A stretch of DNA of 64,000 bases, taken from Nitratireductor soli (GTDB lineage Bacteria; Pseudomonadota; Alphaproteobacteria; Rhizobiales; Rhizobiaceae). The notes below the pieces were generated by a model. It was not told the origin of the DNA. It saw only the letters and a program-made list of their open reading frames with translations, and searched no databases. Both the position numbers and the translations under genes were made by a program. The stretch lies in NCBI RefSeq assembly GCF_001050155.1, contig NZ_LFVY01000014.1, positions 62,001 to 126,000 on the forward strand, written 5' to 3'. Position 1 is the stretch's first letter; every line of letters begins with the position of its first letter. Of this stretch, positions 8,748 to 17,751 are shown piece by piece.

Positions 8748-9849
8748 ATCGCGGGCGAAAATGCTTCGACAGCTTCAATGACTGGCCCTGGTAATTCGAT
8801 TTGAGATCGGCGCCGTAAAGCGCTTCCGGCCGCGACAGCATGGCCTCGTAGACGAGCCGGCCGACGATCTGTCCATGCTCGAGGATGAACGGCACTTCAT
8901 GGCTGCGCACTTCGAGCACGGCGCGGCTGCCCGTGCCACCGGCATCGGAGTGGCCGAAACCGGGGTCGAAGAAGCCGGCATAGTGCACGCGGAACTCGCC
9001 GACCAGCGGATCGAACGGCGTCATCTCGGCGGCATGGCGCGGCGGCACATGCACCGCTTCCTGGCTGACCAGAATGTAGAACTCGTCCGGGTCGAGGATC
9101 AGCCCGCCGGCACCATCGCCCGTCAGCGGTTCCCAGAAATCGGCTATGTCGAGCATGGCGCGCTTGTCGACATCGATCAGCGCCGTGTGATGCTTGGCGC
9201 GGTAGCCGATCAATCCGTTCTCGTCGCCACTCAGATCAACCGACAGGGCGATGCCGCCGCCGGTGATGTTGGGATCCTCGGAGGCGACGAGGGTTTCGCG
9301 GGCGTGCAGATCGGCGAGCTCCGCCTCGTCGAGCAGCGCCTTGCCCGTGCGGAAGCGTATCTGCGACAGGCGCGAGCCGGTGCGCACGACGATGGGGAAG
9401 GTGCGCGGGCTCACCTCCAGATAGAGCGGGCCCGAATAGCCTGCCGGGATCTTGTCGAACTCCTGGCCGTAATCGGTCATCACACGGGTGAAGATGTCGA
9501 GCCGGCCGGTGGAGCTTTTCGGGTTGGCGGAAGCCGAGATGCCTTCGGGCAGATCGAGTCTCTCGAGCAACGGCACGATGTAGACGCAGCCGGTCTCCAG
9601 AACAGCACTCTCGCCAAGCTGGATTTCATGCAACCGCAGTTTTTCCAGCTTGGCCGACACCGGATGCTGAGGACCGGGCAGAAAGCTGGCGCGCACACGA
9701 TAGGCGACATCGCCAAGGCGAAGATCGAGGCTTGCAGGCTGGATCTGGTCAGGGTCGAGGGGACGCTCCGAGGTCAACGCACCATCGGCGAACAGCGCCG
9801 CAATGTCCCTGTCCGGCAGGATACCCGCCTTCACCGCCACGTTTGCCAC
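8746..9849 (-). CDS. dcd: 2'-deoxycytidine 5'-triphosphate deaminase, long tandem form
   Basis: Deaminates dCTP to dUTP for dTMP synthesis. At 367 residues it is about twice the length of the E. coli enzyme and contains two dUTPase-like halves, a form common in Rhizobiales. The first half has NPKSSTGRLDIFTRVMTD and the substrate/catalytic region GPLYLEVSPRTFPIVVR. The second half has FDPGFGH and AVLEVRSHEVPFILEHGQ. The ATG at 9849 sits about 55 bases from the promoter proposed for the divergent SAM-II/metZ unit. The TAG stop is formed with the end of the mosaic repeat. I cannot tell which half keeps catalysis; the first looks more canonical. Confidence 0.92.
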   Translation of the reverse strand: MANVAVKAGILPDRDIAALFADGALTSERPLDPDQIQPASLDLRLGDVAYRVRASFLPGPQHPVSAKLEKLRLHEIQLGESAVLETGCVYIVPLLERLDLPEGISASANPKSSTGRLDIFTRVMTDYGQEFDKIPAGYSGPLYLEVSPRTFPIVVRTGSRLSQIRFRTGKALLDEAELADLHARETLVASEDPNITGGGIALSVDLSGDENGLIGYRAKHHTALIDVDKRAMLDIADFWEPLTGDGAGGLILDPDEFYILVSQEAVHVPPRHAAEMTPFDPLVGEFRVHYAGFFDPGFGHSDAGGTGSRAVLEVRSHEVPFILEHGQIVGRLVYEAMLSRPEALYGADLKSNYQGQSLKLSKHFRPR

Positions 9850-9905
9850 AACCCCTCTCCCTTTACGCAGAGATCACTCTCCCGATGGTTTAGCGGCGCT
9901 TCACG

Positions 9906-9934
9906 TTGACGCAAGGCACATGAGCGGCTATTGA
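9906..9934 (+). promoter_or_regulatory. Predicted sigma-70 promoter of the SAM-II/metZ unit
   Basis: TTGACG at 9906-9911 and TATTGA at 9929-9934 are separated by 17 bases. Transcription would begin near 9941, matching the 5' edge of the SAM-II aptamer. The -35 is strong and the -10 is only moderate, so this is a prediction. Confidence 0.5.
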
Positions 9935-9942
9935 CCCTTTAT

Positions 9943-9995
9943 CCCGTGGTGATTTGGCCGGTCGGCTTGCAGCCACGTTAAAGAAGTCGCTAAAA
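9943..9995 (+). ncRNA. SAM-II riboswitch (metA motif)
   Basis: The stretch contains the recognised SAM-II signature: CCGTGGTGATTTG, then a GGCCGGTCGGC segment, CTTGCAGCCACG and the A-rich TTAAAGAAGTCGCTAAAAG end. CGTGG pairs with CCACG to form P1, and the 3' AAGTCGC segment supplies the pseudoknot. This class binds S-adenosylmethionine in alphaproteobacterial methionine genes and lowers expression when SAM is high. It sits upstream of metZ, followed by a terminator-like hairpin. Confidence 0.93.
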
Positions 9996-10013
9996 GGCCG
10001 TGCTCGACACTCG

Positions 10014-10045
10014 AACCGGCATGCGGCTTTCGCGGCCGGTTTTTT
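10014..10045 (+). terminator. Terminator-like hairpin between the SAM-II aptamer and metZ
   Basis: Arms AACCGGC (10014-10020) and GCCGGTT (10035-10041) enclose a 14-base loop that can partly pair, and are followed by a run of T. It ends about 17 bases before the metZ start codon. It could be an expression platform for transcription attenuation by the riboswitch. SAM-II elements often act by hiding the ribosome site instead. Confidence 0.6.
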
Positions 10046-10061
10046 GTTGGGTGTGAAGGCG

Positions 10062-11267
10062 ATGACAGACAATTCCGAAAATGACCGGTCCGAGAACGAC
10101 TGGAAGCCGCAGACGACGCTGGTGCACAGCGGCGTCCAGAGATCGCATTTCGGCGAGACGTCCGAGGCGATCTACCTGACACAGGGCTTCGTCTATGACA
10201 GCGCGGAAGCGGCGGAAGCCCGCTTCAAGGGCGAAGAGCCGGGCTTCGTCTATTCACGCTACGCCAACCCGACCGTCGACATGTTCGAGCGCCGCATGTG
10301 CGCCCTGGAGGGGGCCGAGGAAGCGCGCGCCATGGCCTCCGGCATGGCCGCCGTCACGGCAGCCCTCCTGTGTTCAGTGAAGGCCGGCGACCATGTGGTG
10401 GCGGGCCGCGCCCTGTTCGGTTCCTGCCGTTGGGTGGTGGAAACGCTGATGCCCCGATACGGCATCGAGGCCACCCTTGTCGACGGGTCCAAGATCGAGG
10501 AATGGAAGGCGGCCATCCGCCCCAACACCAAACTGTTCTTCCTGGAAAGCCCGACCAACCCGACGCTGGAAGTGGCCGACATCGCCGCGGTGGCGAACCT
10601 GGCCAACGAGATCGGCGGGCGCCTGGTCGTTGACAACGTCTTCGCCACGCCGCTGCTGCAGAAGCCGCTGGAGCTCGGCGCCCATGTGGTCGTCTATTCG
10701 GCAACCAAGCACATTGACGGCCAGGGACGGTGTCTTGGCGGTGTGGTGCTTTCCGACAAGGAATGGGTCGACGAGCATCTGCAGGATTTCTTCCGGCACA
10801 CGGGGCCGAGCCTGTCGCCGTTCAACGCCTGGACGCTGTTGAAAGGGCTCGAGACCCTGCCGCTGCGCGTGCGCCAGCAGACGGAGAGCGCCGGGCGCAT
10901 CGCCGATTTCCTGGCCGAGCACGGCAAGATCGCCCGCGTCATCTATCCCGGCCGCCCGGACCATCCGCAGGCCGACATCGTGGCGCGGCAGATGACGGGT
11001 GGCTCGACGCTGGTCTGCCTCGAAGTGGCGGGCGGCAAGAGCAGCGCTTTCGCCTTTCAGAACGCGCTGAGAACCATCAAGCTTTCCAACAATCTGGGCG
11101 ATGCCAAGAGCCTGATCACCCACCCGGCGACGACGACGCACAAGAACCTGACCGACGAGGCCCGCGCCGAACTCGGCATCGGCGACGGCACGCTTCGTCT
11201 GTCGGTCGGCATCGAGCATGGCGATGACCTGATCGCCGATATCGAACGGGCGCTGGCGGCAGCTTAG
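10062..11267 (+). CDS. metZ: O-succinylhomoserine sulfhydrylase
   Basis: A PLP enzyme of the Cys/Met metabolism family that makes homocysteine from O-succinylhomoserine and sulfide. The 401-residue protein shows GFVYSRYANPTVDMFERR near the substrate entrance, ASGMAAV, FLESPTNPTLEV, DNVFATPLLQKPLELGAHVV and the PLP lysine in YSATKHIDGQGRCLGG. The ATG at 10062 has GAAGG just upstream. It is preceded by a SAM-II riboswitch and terminator-like hairpin, which ties it to methionine/SAM feedback. The riboswitch and the TNPTLE/HIDGQGR pattern favour MetZ over cystathionine lyase. Confidence 0.94.
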   Translation: MTDNSENDRSENDWKPQTTLVHSGVQRSHFGETSEAIYLTQGFVYDSAEAAEARFKGEEPGFVYSRYANPTVDMFERRMCALEGAEEARAMASGMAAVTAALLCSVKAGDHVVAGRALFGSCRWVVETLMPRYGIEATLVDGSKIEEWKAAIRPNTKLFFLESPTNPTLEVADIAAVANLANEIGGRLVVDNVFATPLLQKPLELGAHVVVYSATKHIDGQGRCLGGVVLSDKEWVDEHLQDFFRHTGPSLSPFNAWTLLKGLETLPLRVRQQTESAGRIADFLAEHGKIARVIYPGRPDHPQADIVARQMTGGSTLVCLEVAGGKSSAFAFQNALRTIKLSNNLGDAKSLITHPATTTHKNLTDEARAELGIGDGTLRLSVGIEHGDDLIADIERALAAA

Positions 11268-11290
11268 AACGCCATGTACAGCGGCATTGA

Positions 11291-11423
11291 CGTTGTGCGT
11301 GGTTCGACAAGCTCACCATGAGGGTGGTCGGACTTGGCAGGAAGCCAGATTCCGAGACGTTGCAGACGGGCCCTGCAATCATACGCCTCCCCTCATGGTG
11401 AGCTTGTCGAACCACGCACAACG
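11291..11423. repeat. Perfect 34-bp inverted repeat with 65-base loop
   Basis: Arms 11291-11324 and 11390-11423 are exact reverse complements and contain GGTTCGACAAGCTCACCATG, a dispersed REP-like motif seen in many alphaproteobacterial genomes. The gap from 11268 to 11538 lies between convergent metZ and the phosphatidyltransferase and otherwise holds only a degenerate stretch (about 11470-11525) that loosely resembles the other mosaic repeat. It probably acts as a bidirectional terminator. Confidence 0.88.
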
Positions 11424-11538
11424 CCATTGCAACACGACCGAAATCGGTGTGCGTCGTGTACTATGTTGGGAAACGTAGTGGACGCCCTATCTTCTTGCTT
11501 TGCGCATTTGTGTGGAAAACAAGAAGAAACTCACGTGG

Positions 11539-12144
11539 TCAGCTGAACTGCTTCGCCGCCAGAACGATGCGCGACACGGTCGTGTAGAGCGTGACGGCGG
11601 CGAACAGATAGGCCAGCACCGCGAACCATTGCGGCGCGAGGCACATCAGCACGAAGACAGCCAATGTCTCGCTCGCCTCGGCGAGACCGGTGGTGAAGAA
11701 CAGCGATTTTTCGCCACGTGCCTCGGACGTCAGGCCTCGCTTCTCGGCCATCACCGCATAGGCGAGGAAGCTCGCGCCGTTGACGTAGAAGGCAAGAAGC
11801 AGGACGGCGCCGGCGATGGCGTTCTGCGCCGGGTCGAAGAGAATGAAACCCAGCGGCACCACACCGTAGAAGGCGAAATCAAGCACGATGTCGAGATAGC
11901 CGCCGAGATCGGTCTTGCCGTCGAGACGCGCCACCGCGCCGTCGAGACCGTCGCATAATCGGCTGACGAGGATCAGCACGAGGCCTATCCAGAAGGCACC
12001 GAGCGCGATGGCGGCGGCGGCGGCCAGTCCCAGCGCCAGGCCGACATAGGTGATCGCATTGGCGCCGACGCCGGCCGCAGCAAGCCGCCCGGCGATCGCC
12101 GCCAGCCCCGGATCGATCTTCGCGCGCGCCCAGCCGTCAAGCAT
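11539..12144 (-). CDS. CDP-alcohol phosphatidyltransferase family protein
   Basis: A 201-residue integral membrane enzyme with the family signature D-x2-DG-x2-AR-x8-G-x3-D-x3-D, seen as DGLDGAVAR followed by GGYLDIVLD. Enzymes with this motif transfer a phosphoalcohol group from a CDP-linked donor to a lipid or inositol-phosphate acceptor at the inner membrane. About six hydrophobic segments are visible. The acceptor cannot be read from sequence; nothing identifies it as PgsA, PssA or Pcs. It is convergent with metZ and divergent from apaG. Confidence 0.9.
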   Translation of the reverse strand: MLDGWARAKIDPGLAAIAGRLAAAGVGANAITYVGLALGLAAAAAIALGAFWIGLVLILVSRLCDGLDGAVARLDGKTDLGGYLDIVLDFAFYGVVPLGFILFDPAQNAIAGAVLLLAFYVNGASFLAYAVMAEKRGLTSEARGEKSLFFTTGLAEASETLAVFVLMCLAPQWFAVLAYLFAAVTLYTTVSRIVLAAKQFS

Positions 12145-12308
12145 GTTTCAGCACATCTCCCGTTGCGTTCGGCTTCACGCCTTACAGGCAATCACGCCTG
12201 CGCGCCGCTCACAATGCCGTCATGGCGGCTTACGGCCGATGCATGTTGCTGCTTGACCCCTCGGGTGCGGCGGATCATGGTCCTGTCTTTCTCAAGCGTG
12301 CGGATCTC

Positions 12309-12701
12309 ATGTACCGAGCTGTAACCCAATCCATCGAAGTGTGTGTCGAGCCCAGCTACATGCCGGCCCAGTCCGAGCCGGAGGCTGCGCATTTCGTCTG
12401 GGCATACCAGATCACCATCACCAACAATTCGCCGGAAACCGTCCAGCTCGTTTCGCGCTACTGGCACATAACGGACGAAGCCGGTCGGGTGCAGGAAGTG
12501 CGCGGCGAAGGCGTGGTCGGCGAGCAGCCTGTTTTGAAGCCGGGCGACAGCTACAGCTACACATCCGGCTGTCCGCTTTCCACGCCGTCGGGAATCATGG
12601 TTGGCCGCTACACGATGCGCGGACCGCGCGGCGCCTTTTTCGACGTCGATATCCCGGCCTTTTCGCTGGACCTGCCGGGTGCGGTGGCAAGCCTCAACTG
12701 A
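12309..12701 (+). CDS. apaG: ApaG family protein
   Basis: A 130-residue single-domain beta-sandwich protein with the family motifs [45 protein letters not shown] and the Gly-rich [16 protein letters not shown]. ApaG is linked to Co2+/Mg2+ resistance in enterics and a related domain occurs in F-box proteins; its mechanism remains unclear. The ATG at 12309 gives the standard length. It converges on hslO, whose stop is 10 bases away. Confidence 0.95.
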   Translation: MYRAVTQSIEVCVEPSYMPAQSEPEAAHFVWAYQITITNNSPETVQLVSRYWHITDEAGRVQEVRGEGVVGEQPVLKPGDSYSYTSGCPLSTPSGIMVGRYTMRGPRGAFFDVDIPAFSLDLPGAVASLN

Positions 12702-12710
12702 AGTCGCAAC

Positions 12711-13712
12711 TCAGTCAAAGTCGGCCGGATCGAACTCATACGCCGTCGAGCAGAACTCGCAGGTGACGTGGATGACGCCGTTCTCGGTGCTGTCGGCCAC
12801 CTCCTCCGGCGTGAACCCTTCAAGAATGGTCCTGATCTTCTCGCGCGAGCACGAGCACTCGTCGAGGATGGTCGTTCCCGGATATACACGCACGCCATGC
12901 TCGTGGAACAGGCGATAAAGCAGCCGCTCGGCGCCGATGGTCGGGTCGACCAGTTCGGTCATCTCGATCGTCGCCATCAGGACCAGCGCCTCCTGCCAGG
13001 CGTCGTCGTCGGGATGGGTCGAGCCGTCATTCTCCTCGTCCCCGTCGCCGCCAGGCAGATCCGACATGCGCATGCGCTCCGGCGAGGTCGGCAGGAACTG
13101 CACCAGCATGCCGCCGGCGCGCCAATGCTCGTGGCTGCCTTCGGCGCCGGGCAGGACCATTTTTGCCACGCCGAGACGCACTTCGGTGGGAATCTGTTCC
13201 GACTGGCGGAAATAGGTGCGCGCCACATCCTCCAGCGTCGAGCCGTCGAGCGGCACCACGCCCTGGTAGCGCTGCATGTCGGATCCCTGGTCGACCGTCA
13301 GCGCCAGGACACCGGCGCCGAGCAGGGCTTCCGGCGTGTCATTGCCGGCGGCCACCGCCACGGCCAGCTTCTCCTCGTCGAAGCGTGCGTAGGCGCGCAC
13401 GGCGCTCGGCGTCGAGAAATCGGCGACCAACATGTCGACCGGCCCGTCGGAACGTGTCTGAACGATGAACTTGCCGTCGAATTTCAGTGCGCTGCCCAAC
13501 AGCGCGGTCAGGACGATGATTTCGGCCAGAAGGCGGGCGACGGGCTCCGGATAGGTGTGGCGGGCGAGAATCTGGTCGAGCATCGGCCCGAGCTGGACGG
13601 CACGGCCGCGCACATCCAGCGGTTCGACATCGAAGGGGACCACGTGGTCGTCGCCGGCGAAACCGAATTCGCCCAGTTGCAGCTCTTCCGCGCTCACCGG
13701 TTCAGACACCAT
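12711..13712 (-). CDS. hslO: Hsp33 redox-regulated chaperonin
   Basis: A 333-residue cytoplasmic holdase activated by oxidation. The N-terminal Hsp33 domain contains [22 protein letters not shown]-type segments (quoted in part) and VQTRSDGPV. The C-terminal zinc redox switch is a CxC (ECSCSREK) followed by CxxC (CEFC). Oxidation of these four cysteines releases zinc and exposes the client-binding surface in the known family. The gene overlaps the end of argF by 19 bases, so it is the last gene of an argD-argF-hslO operon, an arrangement common in rhizobia. Confidence 0.95.
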   Translation of the reverse strand: MVSEPVSAEELQLGEFGFAGDDHVVPFDVEPLDVRGRAVQLGPMLDQILARHTYPEPVARLLAEIIVLTALLGSALKFDGKFIVQTRSDGPVDMLVADFSTPSAVRAYARFDEEKLAVAVAAGNDTPEALLGAGVLALTVDQGSDMQRYQGVVPLDGSTLEDVARTYFRQSEQIPTEVRLGVAKMVLPGAEGSHEHWRAGGMLVQFLPTSPERMRMSDLPGGDGDEENDGSTHPDDDAWQEALVLMATIEMTELVDPTIGAERLLYRLFHEHGVRVYPGTTILDECSCSREKIRTILEGFTPEEVADSTENGVIHVTCEFCSTAYEFDPADFD

Positions 13713-14611
13713 GCGAGAACCGCCTTTTGCGCATGCAGGCGGTTCTCCGCCTCGTCGAAGACGACCGAATGCGGGCCGTCGATCACTTCGTCCGTCACCT
13801 CCTCGCCGCGATGGGCGGGCAGGCAATGCATGAACAGGGCATCCGGCCTGGCGTGTTTCATCAATGCGCCATTGACCTGATAGGGCTTGAAGACATTGTC
13901 GCCGCGGGCGCGATGTTCCTGGCCCATAGACACCCAGGTGTCCGTCACCACGCAATCGGCGCCGGCGACCGCCTCCTCGGCCGTCGCCGTGAAGGTGACC
14001 CGGCCGCCATGGGCCTTTGCCCAATCGACGTATTTCGCCTCCGGCTCGCTGCCCTTAGGCACGGCGACGTTGAGACGGAAGTCCATGCGCGCCGATGCCT
14101 CGACCAGCGAATGCAGCACATTGTTGCCGTCCCCCGTCCAGGCGAACAGCTTGTCCTTCACCGGACCGCGATGCTCCTCGAAGGTCAGCACATCAGCCAT
14201 GATCTGGCAGGGGTGCGTGTCGTCCGTCAGGCCGTTGATGACCGGCACGGTGGCGTTTTCGGCCATCTCGATCAGCCGCTCATGCGCCGTGGTGCGGATC
14301 ATGATCGCATCGACATAGCGCGACAGGACCTTGGCCGTGTCGGCGATGGTCTCGGAGCGGCCAAGCTGCATTTCGGCGCCGGTCAGCATGATCGTCTCGC
14401 CGCCGAGCTGGCGCATGCCGACATCGAAGGAAACGCGGGTGCGCGTCGACGGCTTGTCGAAGATCATCGCCAGCACCTTGCCCTCGAACGGCTTGTCGCG
14501 CTCACCGGCCTTCAGGCGCTCCTTGCGGGCGCGGGCATCATCGAGCATGAAGCGCAGCTCCTGCGGCGCGACAGTCGAAAGGTCGATGAAGTGGCGAAGA
14601 CCGCTGGCCAT
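13694..14611 (-). CDS. argF: Ornithine carbamoyltransferase
   Basis: Forms citrulline from ornithine and carbamoyl phosphate. The 305-residue protein shows the carbamoyl-phosphate loop [13 protein letters not shown] for carbonyl polarisation, [10 protein letters not shown] (the SMG loop for ornithine) and [15 protein letters not shown] containing the catalytic Cys. The ATG at 14611 starts just before [11 protein letters not shown], the usual family N-terminus. It lies 19 bases downstream of argD and overlaps hslO. Confidence 0.97.
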   Translation of the reverse strand: MASGLRHFIDLSTVAPQELRFMLDDARARKERLKAGERDKPFEGKVLAMIFDKPSTRTRVSFDVGMRQLGGETIMLTGAEMQLGRSETIADTAKVLSRYVDAIMIRTTAHERLIEMAENATVPVINGLTDDTHPCQIMADVLTFEEHRGPVKDKLFAWTGDGNNVLHSLVEASARMDFRLNVAVPKGSEPEAKYVDWAKAHGGRVTFTATAEEAVAGADCVVTDTWVSMGQEHRARGDNVFKPYQVNGALMKHARPDALFMHCLPAHRGEEVTDEVIDGPHSVVFDEAENRLHAQKAVLAWCLNR

Positions 14612-14630
14612 GCCCGGCTCCCTGTTCTTT

Positions 14631-15824
14631 TCAAGCATCGGCTTTTTCGGTCGCCCGGACAGCAGCGGCGGCATTGTGAATGCGGGCCACCGCTTCGCGG
14701 ATCTCCTCGTCGCTGACGGTCAGTGGCGGCAGGAGGCGCAGGACGTTGTCGCCGGCAGGAACGGCGAGCAGCCTTTCCTCGCGCAGCGCCTGTTGCACGG
14801 TGCTGTTGGGCGCCTTGCATTTCAGGCCGAGCATCAGGCCCTCGCCGCGAATGCCTTCGATGACATCGGGAAACGCGTCGGCGACCGCCGCCAGACCCTG
14901 CTTGAACAGCAGCCCCTTGCGGGCGATCTCGTCCAGGAATCCTTCCTCGAGCACGACATCCAGCACCGCGTTGCCGACGGCCATGGCGAGGGGATTGCCG
15001 CCGAAGGTGGTGCCATGCGTGCCGGGCGTCATGCCCTTGGCGGCCTCGTCGGTCGCCAGGCAGGCGCCCATCGGGAAGCCGCCGCCGATGCCCTTGGCGA
15101 CCGCCATCAGGTCCGGCTCGATCTCCGCCCATTCATGGGCGAACAGCTTGCCGGTTCGGCCGACACCGCTCTGCACTTCGTCGAGAATGAGCAGCAGGCC
15201 GTGCCGGTCGCATAATTCGCGCAGCCGGCGCAGCGATGCATTGGGCAGAGTGCGAATGCCGCCCTCGCCCTGCAGGGGCTCCACCAGAATGGCCGCGGTC
15301 TCGGCGCCGATCGCCTTCGCCACGGCATCCATATCGTCGAAGGGAACCTGATCGAACCCCTCGACCTTGGGGCCGAAGCCTTCCAGGTACTTCGCCTGGC
15401 CGCCGGCGGCGATGGTGGCCAGCGTGCGGCCGTGAAAGGCCCCTTCGAAGGTAATGATGCGGTAGCGCTCAGGCGCGCCATTGACAAAGTGATAGCGGCG
15501 CGCGGTCTTGATGGCGCATTCCAGCGCCTCGGCGCCCGAATTGGTGAAGAACACCTTGTCGGCGAACGTGTTGGCGGCCAGGCGCTCGCCCAGCCGGCGC
15601 TGGCCGGGGATTTCATACAGGTTCGACACATGCCACAGCTTGCCCGCCTGCTCGGTCAGCGCGGCGACCAGATGCGGATGGGCATGCCCGAGCGAGTTGA
15701 CGGCGATGCCGGCGGCGAAATCCAGATAGCGGGTGCCGTCGGTCGTCTCGATCCAGGACCCCTCGCCGCGTTCGAAAGCGAGAGGTTGACGGGCGAAAGT
15801 TTCATAAAGCGCAGATTCACGCAT
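14631..15824 (-). CDS. argD: Acetylornithine aminotransferase
   Basis: Class III PLP aminotransferase converting N-acetylglutamate semialdehyde to N-acetylornithine. The 397-residue protein has [15 protein letters not shown], the GAFHGRT loop, [15 protein letters not shown] and the PLP-binding lysine in [14 protein letters not shown]. The ATG at 15824 begins [17 protein letters not shown], the normal family start. It is the first gene of argD-argF-hslO. The leader contains a strong hairpin at 15901-15919. Confidence 0.96.
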   Translation of the reverse strand: MRESALYETFARQPLAFERGEGSWIETTDGTRYLDFAAGIAVNSLGHAHPHLVAALTEQAGKLWHVSNLYEIPGQRRLGERLAANTFADKVFFTNSGAEALECAIKTARRYHFVNGAPERYRIITFEGAFHGRTLATIAAGGQAKYLEGFGPKVEGFDQVPFDDMDAVAKAIGAETAAILVEPLQGEGGIRTLPNASLRRLRELCDRHGLLLILDEVQSGVGRTGKLFAHEWAEIEPDLMAVAKGIGGGFPMGACLATDEAAKGMTPGTHGTTFGGNPLAMAVGNAVLDVVLEEGFLDEIARKGLLFKQGLAAVADAFPDVIEGIRGEGLMLGLKCKAPNSTVQQALREERLLAVPAGDNVLRLLPPLTVSDEEIREAVARIHNAAAAVRATEKADA

Positions 15825-15900
15825 CCACACGGTCTCCGCTGAGCCTGAGATTGGTTCCCGCGCCACGTGGCCACCCGAACGCGGGACGATGAAATCAAAA

Positions 15901-15919
15901 TGCCGCCCGAGGGGCGGCA
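15901..15919 (-). terminator. GC-rich hairpin in the argD leader (possible attenuator)
   Basis: TGCCGCCC and GGGCGGCA form a perfect 8-bp stem with a 3-base loop. On the minus strand it is followed by TTTTGATTT, so it resembles an intrinsic terminator about 75 bases upstream of the argD start. On the plus strand a looser T-rich stretch follows. The rest of the 15825-16197 gap is the gcrA upstream region. Confidence 0.45.
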
Positions 15920-16020
15920 GTCCCATGTTTTATCTGTTTTTTCCGGTCGGCTGTCAACGCAAACGGCGCGACGGCTTGATGACAGCAAAAAATAGCAAAC
16001 TGGGGAAAACCGAAAAAAGC

Positions 16021-16172
16021 GAATCAGCTTACGGTAAGGACTCTTGTCACGGAGTCAGCCGATAAGGTAGTTTCAGCTCAAGCAAAAAACTACATTTTGT
16101 GCGGCGACCCATATCAACCATCTTAATATGGTGCTCTCCCGACTTTGGTCGGGCGGAGAAGGAGTCGGATTC
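16021..16172 (+). promoter_or_regulatory. gcrA upstream region with five GANTC sites
   Basis: GANTC, the target of the cell-cycle methylase CcrM, occurs at 16021, 16039, 16052, 16162 and 16168 (five sites in 152 bases, against well under one expected by chance). Methylated GANTC in promoters is the known recruitment signal for GcrA, so autoregulation or cell-cycle timing is suggested. No full CtrA box (TTAA-N7-TTAA) was found. Confidence 0.55.
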
Positions 16173-16197
16173 CGCACGCTGGACAGGAGCATGTCCC

Positions 16198-16707
16198 ATG
16201 AACTGGACTGACGAGCGGGTCGAGACCTTAAAGAAACTCTGGGCCGAAGGTTTGAGCGCCAGCCAGATTGCCGCCCAGCTCGGCGGCGTCAGCCGCAACG
16301 CCGTTATCGGCAAGGTCCATCGCTTGAAGCTGTCCAGCCGCGGTCGCGCCACCAGCCAGCGCACCAGGCAGAAGAAAGCGCCGCAGACCGGCACGACGAC
16401 CACGCGCCGCCCGCGCAACACGCGCCCGATGACGACCACGGTCGGCGCAACGGCGCTGCAGGCGCAGTTCGACGAAGAGCCGGTGGCGCGGACCTATCTG
16501 CAACCGGTGGGCAATGTCGTGCTGCCGATTTCCCGCAAGCTGGCGCTGACCCAGCTGACCGAGACCACCTGCAAATGGCCGAACGGCGATCCGTTGTCGG
16601 ATGATTTCAACTTCTGCGGCAATGAAGCCGGCGACGCCGGTCCCTATTGCGGCTATCATTCACGGCTTGCCTACCAGCCGGCATCGGAGCGCCGCAGGAG
16701 CCGGTAA
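16198..16707 (+). CDS. gcrA: Cell-cycle regulator GcrA
   Basis: A 169-residue protein starting MNWTDERVETLKKLWAEGLS, the conserved GcrA DNA-binding domain with ASQIAAQLGGVSRNAVIGKV. The C-terminal region has the Cys-containing motif TTCKWPNGDP followed by FCGN and YCGYHSRLAYQP, also conserved in the family. GcrA binds RNA polymerase sigma-70 and activates promoters carrying CcrM-methylated GANTC in Caulobacter and relatives. The ATG at 16198 is chosen because the family starts there. A linker rich in Arg/Thr separates the two domains. Confidence 0.97.
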   Translation: MNWTDERVETLKKLWAEGLSASQIAAQLGGVSRNAVIGKVHRLKLSSRGRATSQRTRQKKAPQTGTTTTRRPRNTRPMTTTVGATALQAQFDEEPVARTYLQPVGNVVLPISRKLALTQLTETTCKWPNGDPLSDDFNFCGNEAGDAGPYCGYHSRLAYQPASERRRSR

Positions 16708-16730
16708 ACAGCAAGCCGACTCGAGAGAAA

Positions 16731-16750
16731 GCGCCGGCTTCAGCCGGCGC
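16731..16750. terminator. GC-rich hairpin downstream of gcrA
   Basis: GCGCCGGC and GCCGGCGC form a perfect 8-bp stem around TTCA, 24 bases after the gcrA stop. No T-run follows, so it may act as a Rho-assisted or bidirectional terminator between convergent gcrA and phoU. Confidence 0.5.
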
Positions 16751-16916
16751 AATTCCGCCGCACGATGCGTCGGCGTGCGCAACCGGCCATAGGCCGGGGA
16801 TGGCCCCGGAGCTTGCCGCAGACTTTCGGGCGCCAATTCCACATAAACCCCAGGCAATGATCGGCATCGGCTCAATCGCCCTCGCACCCACTGCCTGAAG
16901 GATTGTCAGTGAAGCG

Positions 16917-17633
16917 TTACCCTTCGGGAGCAGCAACGATCTTGTGGCTCTCATCCTCTTTGGGGCGCTCCAACGGCATTTGCCGGCCGGTGACGATGTG
17001 GTGCACCGTTTCGGCGATGTTGGTGGCGTGATCGCCGATGCGCTCGATGTTCTTGGCGCAGAAGAGCAGATGGGTACAGGCGGTGATGTTGCGCGGGTCT
17101 TCCATCATGTAGGTCAACAGCTCGCGAAACAGCGAGGTGTACATGGCATCGATCTCTTCGTCGCGGTCGCGCACGAAACCGATGCGCTCGATCGAGCGTG
17201 ACGCGTAGATGTCGAGCACTTCCTTCAGCTGCGTCAGTGCGAGACCGGCCAGGGCTTCCAGCCCGCGGAACAGGCGCATCGGCTGCCTGCCCTCGGTGAC
17301 AGCCACCACCCGCTTGGCGATGTTCTTGCCCAGATCGCCGATGCGCTCCAGATCCGACGAGATGCGGATCGCGCCGACGATCTCGCGCAAGTCGTCGGCG
17401 ACGGGCTGCCGCTTGCCGATGATGATGACGGAACGCTCGCCGATCTCGCGTTCCTTCTCGTCCAGGAAAACATCGTCGGCGACCACCTTGCGCGCCAGGC
17501 CCGCATTGGACTGGATCAGCGCCTCGATCGATTCCGCCACCATGCGCTCGGCATAGCCGCCCATCGCGGCGATCTGGTCAGCCAGATATTTCAGCTCGTC
17601 GTCGAAGGATCGCATGGTGTGCTGGGTCTGCAT
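16917..17633 (-). CDS. phoU: Phosphate signalling protein PhoU
   Basis: A 238-residue all-helical protein made of two PhoU three-helix bundles. The metal-binding E/D-x3-D motifs are visible in each half (DLERIGDLGKNIAKR and KNIERIGDHATNIAE). PhoU links the Pst phosphate transporter to PhoR and represses the Pho regulon when phosphate is plentiful. The ATG at 17633 precedes MRSFDDELKYLADQI, the usual family start. phoR lies 118 bases upstream on the same strand. The pstSCAB genes that often sit between phoR and phoU in rhizobia are absent here, and phoB is not downstream. Confidence 0.95.
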   Translation of the reverse strand: MQTQHTMRSFDDELKYLADQIAAMGGYAERMVAESIEALIQSNAGLARKVVADDVFLDEKEREIGERSVIIIGKRQPVADDLREIVGAIRISSDLERIGDLGKNIAKRVVAVTEGRQPMRLFRGLEALAGLALTQLKEVLDIYASRSIERIGFVRDRDEEIDAMYTSLFRELLTYMMEDPRNITACTHLLFCAKNIERIGDHATNIAETVHHIVTGRQMPLERPKEDESHKIVAAPEG

Positions 17634-17751
17634 CTGTTCATCCGTTTTCTGGGCGGCTTTGGGCCTTTGATAGGCTATTGCGATGGCACGAAAATGAAAG
17701 TCCCGGAAAGAATAATTTCCCGCGCCGAGGCAGCGCGCGAAACGCCGCCGT

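Noticed and set aside
13713-14024. N-terminal extension of hslO into argF
   Set aside because: Family start and length fit ATG 13712; the extension is out-of-frame argF coding sequence.
16021-16197. CtrA box upstream of gcrA
   Set aside because: Only a single TTAA (near 16123) was found; the TTAA-N7-TTAA pattern is absent.
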